A program made the translations under genes and the position numbers. A stretch of DNA of 64,000 bases from contig VXBP01002786.1 in the NCBI GenBank assembly GCA_013400115.1, positions 350,656-414,655 of the forward strand, written 5' to 3'. The notes under the pieces are model-generated. The model did no database searches, was not told the DNA's origin, and worked only from the letters and a program-made list of their open reading frames with translations. The DNA comes from Rhinopomastus cyanomelas. Taxonomy: Eukaryota > Chordata > Aves > Bucerotiformes > Rhinopomastidae. Position 1 is the first letter of the stretch. The number at the start of each line of letters is the position of its first letter. Positions 12,401 through 25,350 of the stretch are shown piece by piece.

Positions 12401-14694
12401 CACGGAGTCCTCCGGGGGTGTCTGCCCTGCGTTCAAAGCCCGGATCTTCCCTTCACACCCCTCCACTGGCGCCGCCAAGTTCACGCGGCCCCTGGGCGCC
12501 CACCCGAGGCTCCGTGACTGTCGGGTCAGCCTAACCCTGTTGCAGAGGTGAAGGGACCTGACGGGGGTCCGCAGCGGCGCGGCAGCTCCCGCTCTGCACA
12601 GAGACAGCGCCGAGGGCTTTCCCTCCCCATAGACCAGCGAGGGAGAGAGAACTGATGTGAGCAGGAAGGGGCAGCAAAGCTCAGGCCACTCCCTAAACCC
12701 CAGTGGCTCCCACCCTGCAGGAGCTGGGCAGACGCTCCGGAGCTCTTCCCGGCCTGGCCCGTGCTAAATCGCGAGGTTCTGCACCTGAGAGGTTCGTTTC
12801 ATCATTTAACTGGTTGGTTGTTTACACAGGTCAGGAGCCCTTGGCTAGCATTTCCTTTGCTGGCTCCCTCAGCCACGGACACGCGCGTGCTGAGGAAAGC
12901 TCCTTGTCCTCCCCTGCTGAGCCCAGCTGCTTCCCCGTGAGCTGATGGAACACAGGAGCAGGGGTTGGCGAGGGTGATGGAGACCAACCCCGTCAGCTGG
13001 GCTGTGGGGCTGCCCCTCTCCCTCCAACCTCACCCAGCAGAGCAGGAGAGGTACGAGCCCACGGTTGTGGGTTTAGTTTTCCTCAAGTGTGGGGTAAGGT
13101 CTCAGCCCCCCCCCCCCCCCCTTCATCTTCACGAAGCCTTGGAGGAAACCCAAGATTTCTTCTTCTGCAGCTCCAGAAAAGAGGGCTGTGGAAATGGCCT
13201 GGTGAGGCGTGAGGCTTCTCCTGCACCTCCTCTTAGTTTTATCTTCCTCTCTGTCAATTTCCCCCTCCGTGAGCCCTGCAGCTGCCCTTGTGAGCCAGCC
13301 CCAGGACGGGTGCCCAAAGCCACACAGGCAGACGCCTGTGGCGCAAGCTGCCCTCGGGCTCTGGTGGCACAGGGTCTTCTCCACTTTGTCCTTGAGGGCA
13401 CTCGTGAGGCTCCTGGTGCCGCTCCTTCCTCACCGCGGCAGGGGAGCCTGGGGATCCTTATCTCAGCTTGGTGTGTCTCCCCAGAGGGAAGAAGGAAAGG
13501 ATGCTCCCTGATCCACACTGGTAAGGAGCAGCCACCCAGCTGGATCTGTGGGGTTAGTGAGGAAGGGGCAGACAAGCAGGATCAGCCCAAGACGAGCTGG
13601 CACTGGCAGAGCTCCTGAAGGTTTAGGAGGTCAAGGCGGGCTGTTTCCAAGGAGGGCAGGTTCTCCACAAGATCTCCCAGCTTCCGTGCCTGATGGCAAT
13701 GTCCTCTGCCAGCTCCTGCCCGTGCTGGTTTAACTGGGTCACATGCGTTTGGGAGGAGCCGATGGGTGTCGCTGCGGGAATGGGGGGTTAGGGGGTTTTT
13801 TGGCCCTGTGGTTTTTGGGTCACAAATGTCTTACCGTCTCCTTTGTGCAATCAACCCATTTCTCAATCTTTGCTCTCTGCGGTCAGCTGGAGACCGGTGC
13901 ACGCCGCTTAACTGGATAAATCAGGGCTGTCGCGGTGGTTATTGACCCCTTCTTCTTTGTGTGTGGTTTCCAGGCTCTGGAAATTGCTGTGTGGGATGAA
14001 CGGGGATTTGGAGGTGCAGGGTGCCCAGAGATGTTTTCTGTTGGTCAGCACCAAACACCGGGGCCTGCCCTTCCTGCCGGGAAGGGGAAACTCCCCCCAG
14101 ACTTCACAAACACTGACAGCATCAGTGGTTTCAGAAGAGAACTAGGAAAGCTGGAGGTGCACGGCCAGAGGCCAGGCTTGGCCCTCCCAGGTATGTGACA
14201 TCCCATCCGTGCTGCTTCACTCCCAGCCAAGGGGACTTTCCAGTGACCTGGATATAGTCAGGGCATGTTCCATCCCACCCCCTAACCCTGGCTCAGCTGC
14301 CCTGAAGCCCTGCAGCACGGGAACAAGGGTGAATGAGCAGTACTGAGCCTGGAGGTATCTACGCAGACCTTGCAAAGAGCCCAAGGGAAGCCCAGCACCT
14401 TCCTCTAATGAGGACAAAGCCCATAAAGAGGTGTTGAAGAGCATCTAGGTGGTGGTTCCAGAGGGAACCACGCTGAGATAGGTGCTCCCAGGCTGCTGCA
14501 TCAGAGCTGTAAGCATCACTCAGGTCTCAGCTCCTTGGTTTGCATATTGAAATCAGTGGTTTCCCATAAGAGAAGGTCTTTGGAGTTCCCCTCCATGCCC
14601 TTGGAAGAGCAGTATCTCAGCTGGCTGGTCTTGTGTGTGGTCTGCGTCACACCCTGGCTAGCAAAAAGATCTTCAGGGCTTGCTCCCTGCCTCT

Positions 14695-14742
14695 TTAACC
14701 ATCCATCCGTCCATCCATCTATCCATCCATCCATCCATCCTC
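14695..14742. repeat. TCCA tetranucleotide microsatellite
   Basis: About eleven imperfect copies of the ATCC/TCCA unit, with single variants such as tccg and tcta. Confidence 0.85.
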
Positions 14743-17424
14743 AAGTTGTTGCATCAAAGCCAAGTGCTGACTGTCACTCCAAGCTCTCTTCCAATGCTCT
14801 CTCCCTCTAGATGGGTATTTTATCTATTTCTGCTGTGTTTAACCCCTTTCCTGCAGCACCACCAGCCACGTTGTCTCTTGGAAAGACTCTGCAAGATCCG
14901 AGTGTGCCAGTTGGACCTTGACAGTTTGTTTGCTCCTCATCGTCTAAGTACTTCTTTCCTGTTGGCAAGGCCCTGGGCTGAGTTTTCAGGGTGTTAGGGT
15001 TGGTGCTTGTCATTTGTCTTGGTTCTTCAGCTTCTTGGTGCCATTTGGGATGGACTTGCAGTGATCCTTCTGAGAAGCAAACCCCAGGCAACCTCTGGAC
15101 TGCAAGATCCTCTCTCACACAGGCGGTGATGTACAGGTGGCTCCAGAGAGAGCGTTCTGAGCAAAAAAATTGATGCATCTTCAAGATGTAGCTGCATCTT
15201 CAAGGTGTTTGGGTCCTAGTAGCATCCCATGGTGAGGAACTCCCCAGCTGAATGCTTGGCCTCAGATCACCTCTGCCAAGGCAGGGACCTGGCAGCAGAG
15301 CATCGCCTGTAATTTTCCACCCAACTCTATGTTGTGAAAATCACGCCCAGGTGCGGAAAAAGCCTGGGAGGGAATAAAGAAGACACTTGGCCATTGTGGC
15401 CTGGCTGGCTCCCAGGTTAAGGAATGGCTTCAGGTTCATTTCCAGTTCCTCAGCAACTTGGCAGAGTCCATGTGGGCTGCAGGCTCCCTGGGGCCAAACC
15501 CTGGGGTACTCCCTGTGCTACAGATGGGATGAGCCAGCTGCACCTTGAGGGGCAGCCTCTGTGCCTAAACCCTGAACGCTCCTGCTCCAACAGCTCCCCG
15601 CGCCCACGTGTTCGATGCAAGATAAAAAGGGGGAGAAGAAATGGCCTTCTGGTGGGGTTTGGGATTTGCTTCTTCATTGTTGCTGCAGAGCAAACGGGCT
15701 GGAAGGCTGGCGGGGAAGGGGAACGCAAATTGCGGCGCTTTGCCCGCAGCCGAGCCCACCAAAGGCTGTGGTGAGAGCACAGCTTGGGGGCAGCAGGGAC
15801 AGGGCAGTGGGAGGGAGGTGCTGACTGTCCCTTTATAAGACTTTAATTGCCTCAGCAAAAAAAAAGCATCAGCTGGATGAGTGACATGAGGTTTTTACAA
15901 GGGCTCTGGTGGTAACTGCCTGCGCGTGGCCCCAGGGCTCTATGAGAAGCCACTCATGATCCTGCTGCAATGGAGTCCCAGCCCAAGCAAGAGAGTCCAG
16001 ACCATTTCCCAACCTTTTTAGGCAATAACCACAGGGTTACAGGATGGGAAAGGCCAGGGCAGCTTCCACCAAGGTCTGTAATATCACGCACATCCAGAGA
16101 AGAGAAATGAGGCCATTGAATGCAGCCAGCAGCTGCAGGTTCAACGCAAGCCAGAGGAGATGCTTCTCTGCATGTGGAGCTCTTTGCTGTAGGGCAGTGT
16201 GCTGCAGAAGTAGCAGTAACTTGTGTTTGCCATGATCGTATGGGTTTTTGTGGTCATCTGCTCCAGCTGATGTTGGGGAGCAAAAGTCCCACTGGTGAGG
16301 TTTTAGGTTCAGCTGGGGCATACCTGTGTGATACCTGAGGAGGCTGGCTAAGGGTAGGTCAGGTCTTGCAAGCCTGAGTAGGGTTGAGCGCAGGGGAGGG
16401 TCACTCGCTGCTGATGGAGTTGAGGGAAAGAGACCTCCCTGTTACCAAGATGGCTGGAGAGCGCAGAAGCCACCGTGAATTTGCCCTAGGGGCAGGATGA
16501 GTCAGGAGGAGGCAGTCACAGAGGCAACCACAGAGGTTGGTTATTGGGAAAAATCTGTCTTGTGAGGGCATCAAAGCAGCTCCTTATGTGTCAGAACAAA
16601 GCGGGAGGGAGAAAACAAGGGCAAAGAGCTGCTGAGCTGAGCAGGAGGGCTTTGTGGGACAGTGCAGAAAGGGGTTCTAAGCCCCATGCCCCTCCACTTA
16701 AAGGCTGCTTCTGCGCGTCCTGATAACCCAAAAGCTAGATGAGCCGGGAGGGGAAGGTCTCACTCACCAACAGCCCCATGAAAGTCAAGACAGGGCTGGG
16801 TTGCCTGTGTGTTATTCATTTGAAAACTATGTGAGTAAACAGAGAAGCCTCCTCTTCCTGGTCCCACCTCAGCATTGAAGGTGCCTTTCAGCAGGCTTGA
16901 GGATACAAGCCCTCATCCACTGCAGTAGATCAAGGGAATAGTCTGCTCTGTCTTCTGGTGAGACCCTGAGCTAAACCATTCAGGAGAGGAAAACCTTGTA
17001 GCTGCAGTTCGTCTCCTGCAACATCCTCCTGCATGGATTCCCTTGACGATGTCCTGTTGGGAGGAAGGCAGCCCTGTGCCACCAAGTCTGACCTGCCTCA
17101 CGCTCAGTTTTGGTGGCTCAGCAGCAGCGGTGCTCACAACTTGCTCTGTGGCATGGGGGGCATGAAGCAAACTGGTGAGAGCTCAGCCAAGAGCCCCAGC
17201 ACCAGCTGGAAGAAGAAGATATGATAATAAAATAATCAAACTCACCATGAAGCCTCCTGCCCTTTCACACTGGGCGAAGGAGTAGCGGTGCCATGGGAAC
17301 ACCCTGGAGAGGTGAACCCACCTCTGGCACTAGCCAGGAACAAGCCATGAATGTTTTAGCAATTTTGGGAGCATCTCAGAGCACCCATGGGAGAACTGCG
17401 CCGGCTGGATGAGCACTGAAGCAC

Positions 17425-18065
17425 ATATCAGAGAATGGTTTAGGCTGGAAGGGACCTTAGGGATCATCTACTCCAACCTCCCTGCCTTGGGCAGCTGGAC
17501 CTCTCAGCTAGACTTGGTTGCTTGAGGCCCCATCCAACCTGGGCTTGAGCACCTCTAGGGAAGGGGCAGCCACAGCCTCTCTGGAAAATTGATTCTAGAG
17601 TCTCTCAAACCTTGTACTGAAGAACTGCTTTCTAAGATCCAGTCTAAACCTACTCTCCTTTGTTTAAAATCATTTCCTCTTGTCTTATCACTAGATCCCC
17701 AGGGGAAAAGTCCCTCTCCAGCCTTCCTGTTGTTCTCTTCAGATACTGAAAAGCAACTCTAAGGTCACCCCAGTCTTCTCTTCCCTAGACTGAACAGCCT
17801 CAGCTCCCTTGACCAGTCCTCCCAGCAAAGATGCTCCAGCCCTTGGGTCATCTTTGGGTTCTCCTCTGGACTCACTCTAGCATTTCCATGTCCTTCTTAT
17901 GTTGGGAACACCAGAACTAACCAACCAACCAACCAAGCAGGTGCCCCTGGCACAAAATTTGAGGTGGGTTCTCACAAGAGCAGAGTAGAAGGGGAGAATC
18001 CCCTCTCTTGCTCTGCTGGCCACACTTCATATCCTAGGATAGGGTTGGCCTTCCTGCCTGCATGA
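17425..18065 (-). mobile_element. CR1 LINE 3' fragment, about 640 bases
   Basis: The copy starts with agagaatggtttaggctgg and runs through the blocks ccatccaacctgggcttg, ctagactgaacagcctcag, ttcttatgttgggaacacc and agggttggccttcctg, all in the usual CR1 order. A short AACC run (17917-17936) interrupts it. It is inserted in the intergenic region. Confidence 0.88.
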
Positions 18066-19481
18066 TATCAGAGATAACTGATGAAGAATGAGATCCAGAG
18101 TGTTGGAGCCATCCCCATGCTGGGAACCACAGGAAATAATTTCTGAGTGTTAGGCTATGCAGCAGCAAACAGACCACCCCCATGGCATGTCTTGGCACCC
18201 TCACCAAACCCAACCCAACCCAGTCCAATGGAAAGAGTCCCACCTTGCAGGTCTCCTGTTCTTGGACACAAACCACACCAGAAGAGGAAACCAGGAAGAG
18301 CCGGAAATCAGCTCCCAGCTGAACTCTCAGCTGCACCATTTTCTGGACATCTTCACGCCGTAACCTCACTGGGTATTAGGAAGGAAAGGGCAGAGGCAGA
18401 TGGGCAAAGGCAGGTTGGAAGTGAGAACAGGGCAGGGATGGTCTGGAGCTACTGATAAGCAGCTCCTGGGCTGGGCAACCTCATGCCTAGACTATTGGTC
18501 AGTCCCCACGGGCCATATTCTGCCCAACTGACTCTTGCATTCATCCCTGGGTCCCATCCCCTCAATCGCTTGACGTGAGGTATCATCCCTTGTTTGCCCT
18601 GGGCTGCTGGGGTGCAGAAGGCATCTTTGAGCTTCTGCTGGTTGGGAAGCACCAAGGACACTCGCACCTCCTCCGTGCTGCTCTGCGTGCCTTCCCAGTG
18701 GAAGTATCACCATCCCCACTGCCCGTAAGGTAGCTGAGAAGCTGAAAAACCTCCAGCCCAGATGGCAGAGGTCGCCTCCATCCTCCACAGTCTCAGAGCG
18801 CATGGAGGAAGCATCTGACTCCTTGGTCTGCTGGAGCCTTGTGATCTCATTTCTCCTTGCTTGGGATGAAGGAGCCTTTGTTCCAGGTGAGGATGTTGTA
18901 CCACTGCCTCAGGGTCTGGTCCAGGCAAAGCGAAGATGTTCAACTCCCTCATCTCTGTGAAGAGGGCAGTCCCTTGGTCCACCCATCCTCTCCCACCTCC
19001 TTCGACTGGAGCAAAAGAAGCCCAGAGGCTGTGTAAGCCAGACCTGCCTCCTTAGTCATAGCATCATTTGTGGCTACGGGTGCCATTTCTGAGGCAGCCA
19101 AACCACAAGTTTAGCAAGAAAGGCAGTCCCAGTTGCTTTTGAGAGTGTGGAAAGTGTCGGAGATGTTGGAGGTTCTCTTTGGGACAGAGCCAGGAGGGCA
19201 CACTGCAATTGCTGGTGGGAGGAGAAGGGAAGGAAGGTCCAAGCATCCAAGCTAGGTGACCTCAACCAGAGCAGGACTGAAAAAGAAAGAGAAAGAAACC
19301 CAGAGGTAAACAAAGCAACTGCAGCTTCCTCAGACTGCTCTCCTGCAAGGCTCACCCAGAGTTACATCATGGTGCTCGTTGGGCACCAGCAGCAGGAGCC
19401 CCACAGCCCAGTCCGCGTGGCAGTTGGCTCCAGCAGTGCCCTCCTGGGCCCCTCCCCTGCCCTGGCACTGACATCCCAATC

Positions 19482-20615
19482 TCAGCGAGGTCTCCTGCTC
19501 TCTGCGGGGCTGGAGACAAGCTCTGGTGCCATCCCCAGAGGGACAACATCCTGGTGCATGGGAGACGGACTTGGCTGGATCCTGGAGCCTCGGGAAGGGA
19601 GGGGTGCTGGCTCTTGTGTGTGGGTGCTCAGACTGGTGCTCCCATGGCCAGGAGCCGCATGGTCACTGCTAGCCAGAGCAGAGGGCTGCTCGATAGCTTC
19701 CCTAAGCTTGCTTCTGCCACGTCCAAGGCTTTTCAAGATGACAGGTCTATTCCTCACTGCAAGCTCTTTGTGAAGTAGTTTCTCTGCCTGCCTGCCTCCT
19801 CTTCCTGCAAAGAAGGCCTTGGGGATGCTTTTGTGTCCCTGGAGGTGACGCTGGAGCTGGCAGTGGTGAGAGGAGGGGAAACTCCCAGGGAAACCCCAAC
19901 CTCTGCTGCTGGGTGTGAGATTCCTGCGAAAGCCCTTTTCCCATGGCCCAGGAGGCTCCTCTGCTCCTCCGCCTGGCCAGCTGCTGGCGGAAGCTGTGCC
20001 GCTGGACTGCCGCGGGTACTTGATGAGTCCCTTGGCTGAGGGTTGTTTCCTTCCCGCAGGCAGGGGAATCACCCCAGCACCCACATCCTGCCCACTGACA
20101 CGGCAGGGAGTGTGTCTGGAGCATCCGTGAGGCTGCCCCAGCCCTGGGATTTCCCACAGTCGGAGCATCCAAACACTCCAAGGCCGCGCAAGGCTGGCTA
20201 CCAGGCTTCGGTGCCCAAGCCACAGGCTTTTGAGCCCACAGTGTGATGCAAGAGCGATTTTCCTTGGCTGCTGCTGAGGCTTTGGACAGGTTTCATCAGC
20301 CCACGAGCTATTCCATGGGGTGAGCGGCAGCTTAGCTGCTCTGGGCGCCTCCTGGGACTCTGCTGGGAACATCCCAGCAGAGGGATTTGGAGCACGGCCT
20401 TGAAACCTTGGCGGCCTCATCCCATCCTGAATGCAGCTGGAGCCCTGCCCGCCCTGCCCCGGGAAGCCCCCCCTGCTCTGAGGGTACACGGAGCTGTCAG
20501 GAGCCCTAATTCGTGGCCTCTCCAGCCGCCAGCTCGTGGGTTTGGTTTCGCACTGCAGAACGACAAGAATAAAGAGCAGAGGCTGCATTGTGCAGGAGGC
20601 AGAATAACTCCCCAC
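19482..20615 (-). other. Long open frame of 377 codons, unsupported
   Basis: This is the longest minus-strand open frame in the intergenic region. Its early residues MQPLLFILVVLQCETK look like a signal sequence, but the rest is low-information Pro/Gly/Ser/Arg sequence with no domain I recognise. The opposite strand also carries long open frames here, as expected in GC-rich DNA. I do not call it a gene. Confidence 0.1.
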
Positions 20616-21108
20616 TAAGCTCCATCACCCAGGGAACGTGGCAGCACTGGGCACTCGGGGCCGACCAGCTTGTTCCTCCCTGTGCCCTCCGCAGGGCTTT
20701 GCGGGCAGCTCCCGTAGCGGGACACCGAGGGAGAAGAAGTGCCGAGCTCTGGTCGGGGGTCCTGAAGGGGACGGACGGCGTGTGAGCGCCCGGGAGCGAG
20801 TCAAGCAGCAGCACAAAGAGCCCTCTCCTCCCAAAGTCGACCCCAGCCCCAGCGGTTTGCTCTCTGCTGCTCCTCCACCCGCAGGGTTGCTTCTGTTTTC
20901 CTGCCCTGGGGAGGACCAGAGTCAGTCTGTTTTCAGGGTCTTTGAGAGCAACTTCAGGTCTGGCAGAGAAAAACACTCCCCTTGGGTTTGCTCCCACTCT
21001 GAACAGTGGCACTTCCACGGCCATCAAGTTGATGTTGCCCTTCTTGGTGGGGTTTTACATCCATCCCTTGGGTGCTTACGCCCGCCCGCTGCTGCTGGGG
21101 GTTGGAGA

Positions 21109-21146
21109 TCTCATTATCTACAGGTAATTATCTAGAGGTAATGAGA
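21109..21146. promoter_or_regulatory. 38-base imperfect palindrome with homeodomain-type TAAT cores
   Basis: The arms are tctcatta at the left end and taatgaga at the right end, with a TAATTA centre and a near-symmetric spacer. Homeodomain proteins commonly bind TAAT and TAATTA as monomers and dimers. It lies about 3.6 kb before the C15orf39 promoter. A regulatory role is inference. Confidence 0.3.
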
Positions 21147-23954
21147 TACCTGCCCCTATGGTTTGCTGGGTTGCTGTTGCTCTCCTGGGACAGGTCGGGG
21201 GCTTTATTCTGTTACTGATGAATAACCGTGGGCCCTGATGTGATATAAATCGGAGTTTTGAAGGAGACAGCTGGCACAACGTGAGACAAGCAACCAGACC
21301 TACCTGTGCCTCAGTTTCTCCCAATTTGTCCTAAGTGGCCACCTTGCCCTTGGTAGAAGGAGCTCCAGAGCAAGGAGGGGTGAGAGAAGCTGTAAAGTTG
21401 CCCCCTGCCAAAATGTTATCTTGGAAAAGAACTTTTCCCAAAGGCCTCAGTGCTCAGGGCATGGCTGAGACTTCCAGAACTGGGAGAGATGCCAGACTCA
21501 GCACCTCAAAGGGTGCTCACGACTTCCCAGTGCTCGCCGGGAGCTGGTGGCTCTCAATCTGCAACCCCAACCCCATCCTGGCACTAAAATACGCGCTCAG
21601 GAGGAGAAAACCCTGAGCCCTCTCTTTTCTCTGTGCGTGGATTTTGAAGTCAAGCCCTCTGGAGGCAGTCGGGAGTCTGACCTTACAACTCATCACCCTC
21701 CACCCTGCTACCCCATCACTGCTCCTTGGCTTCATCTCTGTTCTTCTCTGCTCTCCAACACAGTGAGAGACTTGGCACCTCTTGTCCAGCTGGACTGAGC
21801 ATGAGGAACAGGCAAGGTGGAAATTAAAAGACTGTCCATACAATTCTCTTACTCCAGTTAGCCCAATAATTAGAGCCTCATCAAGGACATCCCTGTCTTC
21901 AAGGATGTCACCAACATGTGAGCTGCTAATGGGGTTGGGAAGTCCCCAGTGGAAGTCCTGGGTGTGGTGGGATGTCCTCTTGGACAATGCAATAGGTGCC
22001 TATGTCCCAAACAATCCACCTCCTTCCTGCACTCCTTTCTGGTGATGCTGAGTAGAAGTCAAAGACATCTTCAGGAAACCTCAGGCTCATGAGTTATGAG
22101 ACCTTAAAACAGTGGCAAACAATGCTGCAGACCCCCCTATTGCTTCATGGGGTCCCCATGAAAGCGTCTGTGGGGACACTGGTCCAGCAGGCATCTCTTG
22201 GGCTAGATGAGGGAGGTTGCTAGGTAAGCTGATCAGACAAGGTTTTCTTACCACTACGACAGGAACTGGTCCCACTCGAAAGCCTTTCCCAGTAGTAGAA
22301 GACTTGAGGTGTGTTTTTGAAGGATGCTGTGTTCAAAAATGCTTCCTCATGTCCAAGATGCCATCCTGAGCCCCCTCATCCCCAGCTCTACAACAAGTCA
22401 ACCCCAAGAGGGGGTTCCTACCCCAGGCCCTGGTCTTTGGGGATCTGTTGGCACTGGAAGCTGCAGTAATCTGAGGGCAGCAGGTTTCTGAGCACCGGGA
22501 GCCCAAGCACAGCAAACCACAGACCAGGCCACCCAAGAGATGAACCCAAAGGTAGATGCTGCCAGGACTGAGAAGCCTCTGTAAGAAAATGGAAAACCAC
22601 GGGGCCAAAATGTGCCTGAATTCCATCAAACCTTCACTCACTGGGCTCCTGGGGTTACCAGGGCTCCTCTTCAAGCCCCACTGGGTGCTCACCCATCATG
22701 GAGGGTGCTGGAGGCTCGGGGGGCAGACGTTCAGCCCTGCACAGGAGCTGGAAATCACCACCTACCTTTCCCCACTTTACCCAAAGGCTGTTTCTCCAGA
22801 ACTTATGTCTGACACCCCCCACCCCAAAGCAAGAAGGACATGGTGGTTTCTTTAGAGGCTGGGCTCTGCCCTGTGCATGGTGCTGGCAGGAACTGAACTG
22901 CTCCACCCAGGTTTGCGGTGGCTGAGCCGCTGCCTGTTGTTGAAGACGTGAATCACACGGGATGTGGAGAGAAGGGAATTTGCTGAAGACAGTGCACAGG
23001 TAGGACAGGCAGAAGCCTCCCCTCTCTGTTCCTTAGAAGTGTAAGGCTCTGAGTGATCTGAAGACAAAGGTCATATGGGAAGTCGGTGTGTTTTGGGATA
23101 AGTCATCAGGAAACCAAAACATCCTCCAGAAATTAAGAGGAGGCTGCAGTGAAAAACCTGATGCCTTATGTCATAGCGTTTCAAGGTTCTTCAGGGGGAA
23201 GAGTCGGTTACTGAAATGACAGGTTAACAAAAATTAGCCCATCAGACAAAAGCAGCAAAAAGATTGTGCTGATGTTCCCTTCTAGGAGCTGGGCTGAGCG
23301 ACTGGCAGCAGCGACCTGTTCAAACAGGGAGGGCGAAGGGTCAGCTCTGACGTAAAGTTAAGCAAAGGTCTTAACCGGCTCAGGCTTACAGGGATTTTCT
23401 ACCACATCCATCAGGTGGCCAGGAGTTCTGTCCCGTGGGGGAAAATTAACACTACTCTTTGTCCTTTGCCAGGACCGTATCTCCCAATAATCAGTTTTCC
23501 TGCCAACCGCTGGCTGTGACAGGCTCACACAGCACAGCCCGCGATTGAATAGACAGCAGTTATTGCATAATCACACTACAGTGTGACCCCAGACAGTAGT
23601 AGGGCAGCACATGGACAGAGCCATCACATGTAAACATCACAGCTAAGGGGCTGGCAGCTCAGTGCTGGCTTCTCTCAGCTACTTACTTTCTTTGCAAGAA
23701 CCAAGGGCTGCTGCCACCAAACTACTATAAATTAAATAAAGCGCTAATGGGGAAAATAATGGTCATGGGGCCAAGGAGAGGAGAATTCAAACACCGGCTT
23801 CTTTAGCTCAGTAAGGCAAGTCCTGGATTAATAATTGGGCATGTTCCTAAAGCTTGTGCAGAACTGAGCTCAAAAGGTGCCATTTGCTGCGCACACCCTG
23901 GTGAGTCGGGGCTGGGGTACAACCCTTCCCACAGTAAACCATATTGCACCCTCC

Positions 23955-23974
23955 CCATCATCATCATCATCATC
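23955..23974. repeat. ATC trinucleotide run
   Basis: About six to seven consecutive ATC units in the region upstream of C15orf39. Confidence 0.7.
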
Positions 23975-24479
23975 GCCTTTCCATTTCATAAGGGTAAATT
24001 CATTCTCTGAGGGGACCTCAAAGGGACCCATTTTCCTCTGCCTTTCTCCTGCTGCCTGCCATCTGAACTTACTTGGAGGTCTCAGGCGATGAAGTTTTGA
24101 GGCACCTACACGCGGTGTGAGGAGCAGCTCTGCCCACGCTGGATGAAGGGGCTGCTTCAAGAGGAGAAAACTGTATTTCTCCCTTCGAAATCCGCATTTC
24201 TCTTTCCCTGCCTCTGCCACCACTCCACACTGCTGTCTTGGGCAAGTCACTTAATCGCCGTGGCTTGTGTCACTGGGTCAGGCTTTGTGACAAGCCTTTG
24301 CTGAGGGTTAATAATTAGTTTGGGACCGTTTGCGGGACCTGTCCCGACAGGACTCCTTGGATAAACGTTAGTGCCAGCAGCCAGACCCGGGGATCGACAC
24401 TCTGCGCTGCGGGGGATCCAGCTCGGGCAGGCTCTTTGCTTTGGGGTGGGCAGCGACAGTGAGAGGGGCTAAGAAACTG

Positions 24480-24640
24480 CCTACAGTGGGGGCTCCCCTT
24501 AATGGGGGCTCCTCTCTAACGGGGACTCTCTGGAGGGAGGGTCCCCTTAATGAGGGCTCTATACAATGGGAGCTTCCCTTAATAGGGACTTTTCCCTAAC
24601 GTGGACTGTCTGCAGTGGAGGCTCTCCCATACAGCTACTC
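24480..24640. repeat. Degenerate minisatellite upstream of C15orf39
   Basis: Short motifs recur in order: gggggctccccttaat, ggggactctctgg, ccccttaatgagggctc, gcttcccttaataggga and cgtggactgtctg. This fits an imperfect tandem array of roughly 30-70 base units just ahead of the CpG-island promoter. Confidence 0.6.
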
Positions 24641-24739
24641 CTTCAAAAGGCGGGGGGGCTGCGGCAGCGGGGATTCTTCCCCTCTATCACAGGAACTCCT
24701 CCCCCGGGGCTTCCCCATGATGGGCTGGGAAGTAGTGGG

Positions 24740-25350
24740 TAGAGCCCCGAACACCTCAGCGGACACGTGGCGGGCTGGGCTGGCTCGGCTCGTCCCACCC
24801 CAACCCATTCCATCCCGTCCCGTCCCGTCCCGTCCCCTCCTCGGGCCGGCCCACACTAACACCCAGCCCTTCCTCCTCCTCCTCCCACTTCCTCCGCATG
24901 ATGCGGGCTCCCGCTCGGGCTCCCGGTCGGCCCCCCGGCGCCGCTCGGCCCCGTAGAGATGCTCCGCGGGAGGCTCCGCGCCGCCGCTGAAGGTGAGCGA
25001 GGGGCCGGATCGGGCCCCGGTGGGCTCGACGGGGACCCCGGGGCGGGGGTGATCCCGCACACCCGGGGTGGGACGAGGCCAGTCGTGCCCATTTATGGGC
25101 ACTTCAGCGCCGGCGGCCGCTGCACAGCTTGGACGCGGGGCCAGACACGAGTGCCGCGGGAGTCGGGGAGTGAGGAGGACTGAGGGAGGGAAAGAGGGAC
25201 GGGCAGAAGGGCGGACGTCGACCTTGTGGTCGGACAGGAGCCCAGGATGGCCAAACCGGCCGGGTCCGTAGTGGCTCGTCGCCTCTGTCCCTGTGTGTGG
25301 GGCGTGGGGGTTAATCCCCGAAGTATTGGCTCTGCCCCTCCGCCGGCTGC
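24740..25350 (+). promoter_or_regulatory. CpG-island promoter of C15orf39
   Basis: This is a dense CpG stretch containing a CCCGT pentamer run (about 24813-24837) and several GC-rich boxes. It surrounds the first exon donor at 24992/24993. It is the only strong CpG island between PPCDC and the C15orf39 coding exon, and it is on the correct side of that gene. Confidence 0.7.
24890..24992 (+). other. C15orf39 non-coding first exon (5' end estimated)
   Basis: A strong donor (CTGAAG/gtgagcg) ends the exon at 24992. The first acceptor that leads to the coding exon is at 28012-28013. An ATG at 24959-24961 opens a short frame that, after splicing, runs into the coding exon out of frame with the main protein, so it would act as an overlapping upstream ORF if transcription starts before it. 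The transcription start is not visible. Confidence 0.5.

Larger units (their letters stand above)
5734..24740. other. Long intergenic stretch between PPCDC and C15orf39
   Basis: About 19 kb without a gene I can support. Open frames are frequent because the DNA is GC-rich, but none shows a recognisable domain or paired splice sites. It contains two CR1 copies, a TCCA tetranucleotide run, C homopolymers at 7207-7215 and about 13109-13123, a small CpG-rich patch near 12420-12640, a 38-base palindrome at 21109-21146, and a more AT-rich block at 23090-23870 that could hold conserved non-coding elements. Confidence 0.6.

Noticed and set aside
19482..20615. 377-codon minus-strand frame with a signal-like start
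   Set aside because: No recognisable domain, no splice context and open frames on the other strand too. It could be reconsidered if conserved in other birds.
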